From contig NZ_CP027860.1 in the NCBI RefSeq assembly GCF_003015185.1, forward strand, positions 2,542,001-2,606,000: a stretch of 64,000 nt of DNA. Reading direction: 5' to 3'. Shown here one piece after another: positions 58,358 through 64,000 of this stretch. The notes beneath the pieces were generated by a model. The model was not told the DNA's origin. It worked only from the letters and a program-made list of their open reading frames with translations, and made no database searches. Source of the DNA: Ahniella affigens (GTDB lineage Bacteria > Pseudomonadota > Gammaproteobacteria > Xanthomonadales > Ahniellaceae). Within the stretch, counting starts at the first letter, position 1. Each line of letters begins with the position of its first letter. The position numbers were made by a program, and so were the translations under genes.

Positions 58358-59512
58358 CTACCCGTGCCAGGCCGCATCAAAGATGGCGCGCGTGGCGGAC
58401 ACATCCAGCGGGATCGGATTGCCTCCCGCCGACGGGTCTTGCACGGCCATTTCGGCAACCTGTGCCGCCGCTGTTGCATCGAGTCCCAAGTCGCGCAGCG
58501 TATGCGGCACGCCAACGGTTTCACGTAGCGTCAGGACAAACTTCAGAAAGCCATCGAAACTGGCCTCGGCAAGTTCCAGGTATGCCGCCAAGCGCGCGAT
58601 CCGCGGCGCAATGGCATCGCGATTGAACTGCAGCACATAGGGCATCAACGTGGCATTCGTCATCCCGTGATGCGTATCGAATAGTGCACCGATCGGATGC
58701 GCGAGGGCATGCATGCCGCCGAGACCCTTCTGGAATGCCGTAGCACCCATCGCCGCAGCGGCCATCATGAACGCGCGCGCTTCAAGATCCTGCGGGTCCT
58801 TCATGACCCGTGGCAGCGCCTGGGCCACCAGTCGCATGCCTTCGACCGCGATGCCATCGGCCATCGGATGAAACCCGGGTGCGCAGTACGCTTCCAAACA
58901 ATGTGATAGCGCATCCATGCCCGTCCCGGCGGTGATCTTTGGCGGCATCCCCACGGTCAGCTCCGGGTCGCAGATCACGACCTTCGGCATCATCTTCGGG
59001 TGAAAGATGATCTTCTTGGTGTGTGTCGCCTCGTCCGTCAACACGCCTGCCCGGCCAACTTCGGAGCCAGTGCCCGCGGTGGTCGGCACGGCAATGACGG
59101 GCGCAATGCCGTCTGGATTCGCGCGCGTCCACCAGTCACCAATGTCTTCGTAGTCCCATACCGGCCGCGTCTGACCACTCATGAACGCAATCAGCTTGCC
59201 CATGTCGAGGCCACTACCACCGCCAAACGCGACCACACCATCGTGCCCACCCTGGCGATAGGCAGCTAGTCCAGCCTCCAAGTTGGCGCCGATTGGATTC
59301 GGTTTCAAATCGGCGAACAGTGCCGCCGGCATGCCGGCATCCTGCAGCGACTGCAGGGCCGCAAGCGTCATCGGGGCGCGAGCAAGGCCCGCATCAGTGA
59401 CCAACAAGGGTTGCTTGATGCCATGAATGCGGCACTGCTCGGCGAGCTCTTTGATGCGGCCCGCGCCAAAGCGCACTGCCGTGGGGTAGTTCCAGTTCGA
59501 AGTCGGGCTCAT
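58358..59512 (-). CDS. iron-containing alcohol dehydrogenase
   Basis: A 384-residue group III dehydrogenase. The NAD(P)-binding motif is GGGSGLDMGK, followed by PTTAGTGSEVGRAGV. The iron ligands are Asp and His in GMDALSHCLEAY, and the two His of GMHALAHPIGALFDTHHG. It probably oxidises an amino-alcohol-derived alcohol to the aldehyde. It is the last gene of a four-gene set after the permease, glutamine-synthetase-like ligase and aldehyde dehydrogenase, which points to oxidation of gamma-glutamylethanolamide. The start at 59512 is by family length. Confidence 0.9.
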   Translation of the reverse strand: MSPTSNWNYPTAVRFGAGRIKELAEQCRIHGIKQPLLVTDAGLARAPMTLAALQSLQDAGMPAALFADLKPNPIGANLEAGLAAYRQGGHDGVVAFGGGSGLDMGKLIAFMSGQTRPVWDYEDIGDWWTRANPDGIAPVIAVPTTAGTGSEVGRAGVLTDEATHTKKIIFHPKMMPKVVICDPELTVGMPPKITAGTGMDALSHCLEAYCAPGFHPMADGIAVEGMRLVAQALPRVMKDPQDLEARAFMMAAAAMGATAFQKGLGGMHALAHPIGALFDTHHGMTNATLMPYVLQFNRDAIAPRIARLAAYLELAEASFDGFLKFVLTLRETVGVPHTLRDLGLDATAAAQVAEMAVQDPSAGGNPIPLDVSATRAIFDAAWHG

Positions 59513-59566
59513 GGCGGTCTCGTCAGAAGGCAATTCGGTGCAGCAGGCAAACAGGTTCGGGGCACA

Positions 59567-60958
59567 TCACACGCGATGGCGCAAATGAAACGACTTCGGC
59601 CGGGTCAGGTGTTCATAGCCAATCCGCGACAAGGTCGCGCCATGGCCCGTATCCTTGACGCCCGTCCAAGCCAGCGCCGGATCCAGATAGTCGCAACGGT
59701 TCATGAACACCGTTCCCGTCTCAATCAGATCGCCAATCCGCTCGGCCCGCTCCAGATCAGACGTCCAGATCGATGCCGTCAAGCCATAGTCGCTGTCGTT
59801 CATCAACCGCACCGCCTCATCGTCATCCGTCACGGACATGATGCCGACAACCGGCCCGAAGTTCTCCTCGCGCATCAGCGACATCTCGTGATTGACCGCG
59901 ATGCACACCTGCGGCGCGAGATATGCACTGCCCACAACGTCGGCGGCAAACCGTTTCGGATCAATCAGTGCCCGCGCGCCTTGCGCGATCGCCTGCTTGA
60001 CTTCGTCGCGCACAAAGTTTGCCGCGCGTGCATGCACCATTGGCCCAAGCGTGGTTGCCTGATCCAACGGCGAGCCGAGTACATAGTCGTAGGTCATGGC
60101 CTCGAACCGCTCAACAAACTGCTGATAAAGCGGTGCTGCGACGTAGATTCGCTCAATCCCGCAGCAACTCTGGCCCGAATTGAAAAAGCTCCCGTCAACC
60201 AGATTGGCGACGGCATACTCGAGATCGGCATCCGCACACACGTACGCTGGGTCTTTGCCGCCAAGTTCCAGGCCCACGCCCAGAAACTGTTCCGCAGCCA
60301 ATTGTGCGATGGTGCGACCACCTGCGACCGACCCCGTGAAGTTGACCTGGTGCACTTGGCCGGATCGAACAATGGCTGCCGCCTGATCGTGATCGACGAG
60401 CAGGTTCCGGAACAGGCCGGCCGGGAGGCCCGCTCGGTCCAGTGCCATCTGAAACCGCTCGCCCACCAATAGGGTTTGCGTCGCGTGTTTCAGCAACACT
60501 GCATTCCCAGCCATCAATGCCGGAATCACGGCGTTCACCGCCGTCAAGTAAGGATAGTTCCAAGGTGCGATGACAAACACCACACCCAGCGGCTCGCGCC
60601 TGATGTAGCGGCGAAATCCATCGATCGGGTCTGGCAGCACGGGCGCCAGCGCGGATTCGGCCATCGCAATCATTTGCCGGGCGCGATCGGCAAAACCGCG
60701 CAATTCGCCTGCGCCGTAGCGCACGGGCCGACCCATCTGCCACGCGAGCTCGGTGACAATGTCGTCCTGCATGGCGAGCATGGCGTCGACAGCCTTCAGG
60801 CACACTGCCGCGCGCTCGGCGATTGGCACCGACCGCCATAACTGCTGCGCCTGCCGCGCGGCTTGCAGCGCTAACGCTACGCTCGCGGTAGACGCGTATT
60901 CGCGCTCGGCGTAGACAGAACCATCGACAGGCGACACGATTTTGGCGGTGTGACTCAT
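59567..60958 (-). CDS. NAD(P)-dependent aldehyde dehydrogenase
   Basis: A 463-residue aldehyde dehydrogenase. Motifs: VIAPWNYPYLTAVNAVIPAL (cofactor site), FTGSVAGGRTIAQLA, the general-base Glu in LELGGKDPAYV, and the nucleophile in NSGQSCCGIERIYV (one of the two adjacent Cys). GPVVGIMSVTDDDEAVRL closes the fold. In context it would oxidise a gamma-glutamyl amino-aldehyde to the acid. The ATG at 60958 has GAAGAG six bases upstream. It sits between the ligase gene (57 bp away) and the alcohol dehydrogenase gene. Confidence 0.92.
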   Translation of the reverse strand: MSHTAKIVSPVDGSVYAEREYASTASVALALQAARQAQQLWRSVPIAERAAVCLKAVDAMLAMQDDIVTELAWQMGRPVRYGAGELRGFADRARQMIAMAESALAPVLPDPIDGFRRYIRREPLGVVFVIAPWNYPYLTAVNAVIPALMAGNAVLLKHATQTLLVGERFQMALDRAGLPAGLFRNLLVDHDQAAAIVRSGQVHQVNFTGSVAGGRTIAQLAAEQFLGVGLELGGKDPAYVCADADLEYAVANLVDGSFFNSGQSCCGIERIYVAAPLYQQFVERFEAMTYDYVLGSPLDQATTLGPMVHARAANFVRDEVKQAIAQGARALIDPKRFAADVVGSAYLAPQVCIAVNHEMSLMREENFGPVVGIMSVTDDDEAVRLMNDSDYGLTASIWTSDLERAERIGDLIETGTVFMNRCDYLDPALAWTGVKDTGHGATLSRIGYEHLTRPKSFHLRHRV

Positions 60959-61014
60959 AGGCAACTCTTCAGGGCAGCAATCAGGACAGTTCGTTCAACA
61001 GCCAAAGCATCGGG

Positions 61015-62385
61015 TCAATAGCGCTCAAAGCCGCGCTTCAGTTCCCAGTCGGTGACGCGGCGGTCGTACTCGAACTGTTCCCATTCGGCGGTGTGGTGAT
61101 AGTGCTCAACCACTTCGTCGCCGAGTGCTTGCCGCAACATGCTGGACCCGGCCAGAGCATCCGCTGCCGCGCGCAAAGTCTTTGGCACCTCCGGCAGACT
61201 GGCACCATAGTAGGCATCGCCCTCAAAAGGCGCTGGCAGTTCGAGTTGTTCATCGATCCCGGCAAGGCCCGCGGCGATCAATCCGGTGTAGGCCAGATAC
61301 GGGTTCAAGTCGGCGCCACCGATTCGGCATTCGATCCGAATGCCTTTACTGCCCTCGGCGCACAGCCGAAATCCGGCCGTGCGGTTGTCGCGGCTCCAAA
61401 CCGCCCGAGTCGGCGCAAACGTCCCGACCTGGAAACGCTTGTACGAGTTGATGTACGGCGCCAGAAACCAGGTGATGTCACGGGCATACTTGATCTGCCC
61501 AGCGACCCAAGACCGCATCAGTGCAGACATGCCGTATGGCGCATTGGGGTCAAAGAATTTCGAGGTCTTGCCCTCCAGGTCCCACAGCGAATTGTGGATA
61601 TGACTGCTGGATCCCGCCAAGTCGTAGCGCCACTTCGCCATGAACGTAATCGCCTTGCCCTGCAGCATCGCGATTTCCTTGCAGGCATTCTTCAGGATCG
61701 CATGCCGATCTGCCATCGTCAGCGCATCGCAGTAGCGGATATTGATCTCCTCCTGTCCCGGCCCCCACTCGCCTTTCGAGTTTTCGACCGGGATCCCGGC
61801 GGCCTGCAATCCCTTGCGCATCGCGCGCATGACGCCTTCCTCGCGCGTGGTCTGCAGGATGTTGTAGTCCTCGATGTAGTGCCCGGCGGTCTTGGGGTTC
61901 GCGTAGTGTCCCTCGCGGATCGACTCGTAGCTCTCATCAAACAGATAAAACTCGAGCTCCGACGCGAACATGCCCAGGAATCCACGCTCGGTCAGCCGTG
62001 CGATCTGGCGCTTCAACATCGCGCGCGGACTGTGCGGCAAATCGGCATGGGTGTGGTGATCCAGCACATCGCAAAGCACTAACGCGGTGCCTTCCAGCCA
62101 GGGCGTCAAGCGCAGCGTCGACAAGTCCGGCTTCAGCACGAAATCGCCGTAGCCTTTGCTCCAACTCGCCGCCTGGTAACCCGGCACCGGCTCCATATCG
62201 ATATCGTCAGCCAGCAAGTAATTGCAGCAATGCGTTTCTTCATACGCGCTGTCGACAAAATACTCTGCCTGAAACCGCTTGCCGACCAGCCGCCCTTGCA
62301 TATCGACCATGCACGCCAACACCGTGTCGATCGTCCCTGCCGCTACTGCCTGCTTCAATGCCTCGAAGCTCAACGCTGCTGCCAT
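61015..62385 (-). CDS. glutamine-synthetase-family gamma-glutamyl-amide ligase
   Basis: A 456-residue class-III glutamine-synthetase-like enzyme. The metal Glu residues lie in FASELEFYLFDES and ENSKGEWGPGQEEINIRY. The ATP/substrate His is in AGSSSHIHNSLW, and the glutamate-binding Arg segments in RAVWSRDNRTAGFRLC and IRIECRIGGADLNPYLAY. Relatives ligate glutamate to polyamines or ethanolamine (PuuA, GlnA3/GlnA4 types) rather than ammonia. Beside an ethanolamine-type permease, gamma-glutamylethanolamide synthesis is the best guess; polyamine is the alternative. The ATG at 62385 has AGGAG six bases upstream. Confidence 0.9.
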   Translation of the reverse strand: MAAALSFEALKQAVAAGTIDTVLACMVDMQGRLVGKRFQAEYFVDSAYEETHCCNYLLADDIDMEPVPGYQAASWSKGYGDFVLKPDLSTLRLTPWLEGTALVLCDVLDHHTHADLPHSPRAMLKRQIARLTERGFLGMFASELEFYLFDESYESIREGHYANPKTAGHYIEDYNILQTTREEGVMRAMRKGLQAAGIPVENSKGEWGPGQEEINIRYCDALTMADRHAILKNACKEIAMLQGKAITFMAKWRYDLAGSSSHIHNSLWDLEGKTSKFFDPNAPYGMSALMRSWVAGQIKYARDITWFLAPYINSYKRFQVGTFAPTRAVWSRDNRTAGFRLCAEGSKGIRIECRIGGADLNPYLAYTGLIAAGLAGIDEQLELPAPFEGDAYYGASLPEVPKTLRAAADALAGSSMLRQALGDEVVEHYHHTAEWEQFEYDRRVTDWELKRGFERY

Positions 62386-62494
62386 TGCCCTCTCCTGGTC
62401 TGCCTGATCTCGGATTCCCGTTGCGGCGCGCGCCCCGCCTGATGCAGAACGCGCGCCCGAGCACTACGTCATGTCTAGTGTTGGCGACGCACGA

Positions 62495-63979
62495 TCAATG
62501 CGCCGACGCGTTCTTGTCGAGCGCGAATTCCTCTTCCGGCGACAGGATCAGCTTGTGCCGACCCACAAACAGGAAGTACAGAATGCACAGCACAAACCAC
62601 ACCGCGACGTACACCACACCTTGGCGGTAGGCCGCGTCACCAGTGACTTGCACATACAGCGTGACGACCGAAATGATCATCGTCAGTGCCGCGCCTAGAA
62701 TCCCGAACGGGCTCTTGTACGGACGCGTCATGTTGGGCCGCTTGACTCGCAACAGGATGAACGACAGCGCCTGCATGAAATACGAAAACATCGCGCCAAA
62801 CACGGCCATGTTGAGCAACACGCCACCAATGATCTTGCCGCCATTTTCGGCGCCCAGGCCAAACCACAGCGCAAACATTACCGCCAACGCGACCAAGCTG
62901 CCGCCAACCATCGCCACATGCGGGGTTTTGCGCGTGCCATGGGTGACCGACAAACCGGACGGGAAGTAGCCCGCTCGGCTCAGGGAGTAAATCTGCCGAC
63001 CCTTCGCGAAAATGATCGTATGGAAGCTCGCAACCAAACCGAGTACAGCGACCAACGCCAGCACGGCGGCCACATTGGAGCCCTCCCCCAGCAGCGCGCG
63101 CAAGCCATCCAGCAGTGGCTCGGCCGACGTACCGAGTTTGAATGATCCAACGCCCGCGACCGAGGCATTCAACCACAGAATCATGAACGCCGAGATGATC
63201 AGTGTGAACATGCCAGCCAGAATCCCCTTCGGCATATCACGCTTCGGATCGACCGACTCCTCAGCCGCCAGCGGCAGCTGCTCGATCGCTAGGAACAGCC
63301 ACACCGCAAACGGCAGACCGGCGAGCACGCCCGCAATGCCGTTGGGCAGAAACGGCCCATTACCTTCTGGCAATTCCACGCCGCCTGGGCCAACGTTCAT
63401 CGCCCAGCGGTTGAAGTCGAGGTGCCCAACCGACAGGATCCAGAACGCGACCAGACACGCCAGCGCGAGCAATGTCACCACGAGCCCAACGCGGAACGAC
63501 AATTCGACCCCGACGATATTGAGCCCGACAAACAGGATGTAAAATCCGATCCACCAGAGCGGCTGCATCTCGGGTGCGGTCCCGACAATGCTGCCCATGT
63601 AGCTGCCAATGAAGAACACGATGACGGCAGGCGTCAGCACGTATTCAACATTTTCAGACAGGCCCGTCAGGAATCCACCCCAAGGCCCCATCGCGGTACG
63701 CGCGAAGGAGTAGGCGCCGCCCGTGTGCGGCAACGCCGGGGATAGTTCGGCCAGGCAGAACGTCAATCCGAGATACATCACCGAGATGATGACCGTCGCC
63801 ACAAACATGCTGCCCCAGCCATTGGCCAGGCCAAAATTCCAGCCTGAGAAATGCCCGGAGATGACCGCCCCGACGCCTAGCGCCCAGAGCGACCACACCC
63901 CGGCGTATCGGCGCAAGCCACGTTTTTCGAAATAGCTCTGATCAACTTTGGTGTAGGTAACGCCCGCTGCTTCCGACAT
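62495..63979 (-). CDS. APC-family permease, ethanolamine permease-like
   Basis: A 494-residue inner-membrane transporter with about 12 helices. The N-terminal polar segment (SYFEKRGLRRYAGVWSLWAL) and the first-helix motif GVGAVISGHFSGWNFGL are typical of ethanolamine permeases. Other APC signatures are LPHTGGAYSFARTAMGPWGG and the EQLPLAAEESVDPKRDMPKG loop. It would import ethanolamine or a related amine for the ligase encoded next. The ATG at 63979 has GGGGGA four bases upstream. It heads the four-gene cluster. The substrate rests on family memory and context. Confidence 0.88.
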   Translation of the reverse strand: MSEAAGVTYTKVDQSYFEKRGLRRYAGVWSLWALGVGAVISGHFSGWNFGLANGWGSMFVATVIISVMYLGLTFCLAELSPALPHTGGAYSFARTAMGPWGGFLTGLSENVEYVLTPAVIVFFIGSYMGSIVGTAPEMQPLWWIGFYILFVGLNIVGVELSFRVGLVVTLLALACLVAFWILSVGHLDFNRWAMNVGPGGVELPEGNGPFLPNGIAGVLAGLPFAVWLFLAIEQLPLAAEESVDPKRDMPKGILAGMFTLIISAFMILWLNASVAGVGSFKLGTSAEPLLDGLRALLGEGSNVAAVLALVAVLGLVASFHTIIFAKGRQIYSLSRAGYFPSGLSVTHGTRKTPHVAMVGGSLVALAVMFALWFGLGAENGGKIIGGVLLNMAVFGAMFSYFMQALSFILLRVKRPNMTRPYKSPFGILGAALTMIISVVTLYVQVTGDAAYRQGVVYVAVWFVLCILYFLFVGRHKLILSPEEEFALDKNASAH

Positions 63980-64000
63980 GCGATCCCCCGGCTAGTGATT

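Noticed and set aside
1-64000. tRNA, rRNA or tmRNA genes
   Set aside because: No intergenic gap contains a T-loop with acceptor-stem pairing or any rRNA-like segment.
1-64000. Prophage, insertion sequence or genomic island
   Set aside because: No integrase, transposase, terminal repeats or clear composition break. The AT-rich patch at 29.47-29.53 kb is only promoter-sized.

Overview
The window is a contiguous stretch of a high-GC gammaproteobacterial chromosome. I infer order Xanthomonadales/Lysobacterales, probably Rhodanobacteraceae-like. The grounds are a 41-residue type-B ribosomal protein L36 encoded alone, a fused alpha-beta branched-chain E1 dehydrogenase, IPTL-type exosortase substrates, and an S8 protease with a C-terminal repeat domain that I associate from memory with this order. 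I see no prophage, insertion sequence, CRISPR array, tRNA or rRNA. The window looks like ordinary chromosome with several secreted-protein and signalling islands.

Layout. 1-2.6 kb: a quinol nitric-oxide reductase behind an FNR/DNR-type box, with a SirB2-family gene downstream. 2.7-9.3 kb: small regulators and exported proteins, a LodA/LodB quinoprotein oxidase pair, a glutaredoxin-like gene, a YjbR gene and a receiver-like protein. 9.7-18 kb: a DUF817 membrane protein, a 1226-residue surface protein with an IPTL-like C-terminus, and an E1/HAD/membrane-protein operon. 18.1-24.4 kb: a tightly coupled operon of a coiled-coil protein, a trans-envelope OmpA-like protein, a Ras/Rab-like GTPase, a hybrid histidine kinase and pdxH, preceded by an OmpR-type regulator and a dodecin. 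24.6-29.3 kb: exosortase H, aroK-aroB, and an acyl-CoA dehydrogenase/phosphotransferase pair.

29.6-36.6 kb: a solitary 1468-residue three-module glycosyltransferase and a DUF1631 protein. 36.6-47.6 kb: a CSLREA beta-helix protein, a second IPTL-like protein, ppsR/ppsA back to back, trhO, an M23 peptidase with a TruC-like pseudouridine synthase, and a GAF-kinase/LuxR-regulator pair. 47.9-57.3 kb: a large S8 protease, a BtuB-like receptor under a cobalamin riboswitch with a clear promoter, rpmJ with its own promoter and terminator, rlmJ, and a carA lacking an adjacent carB. 57.5-64 kb: two small paralogous membrane proteins and a four-gene cluster (permease, glutamine-synthetase-like ligase, aldehyde dehydrogenase, iron alcohol dehydrogenase) that reads as gamma-glutamylation-based ethanolamine catabolism.

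Three groups work together beyond ordinary operons. The first is the GTPase/OmpA-like/kinase operon, the best candidate for an undescribed signalling system. The second is exosortase H with two substrates encoded 10-14 kb away on either side. The third is the LodA/LodB pair, in which LodB is expected to help build the cysteine tryptophylquinone cofactor of LodA. All functions are assigned by reading motifs; no database search was possible.
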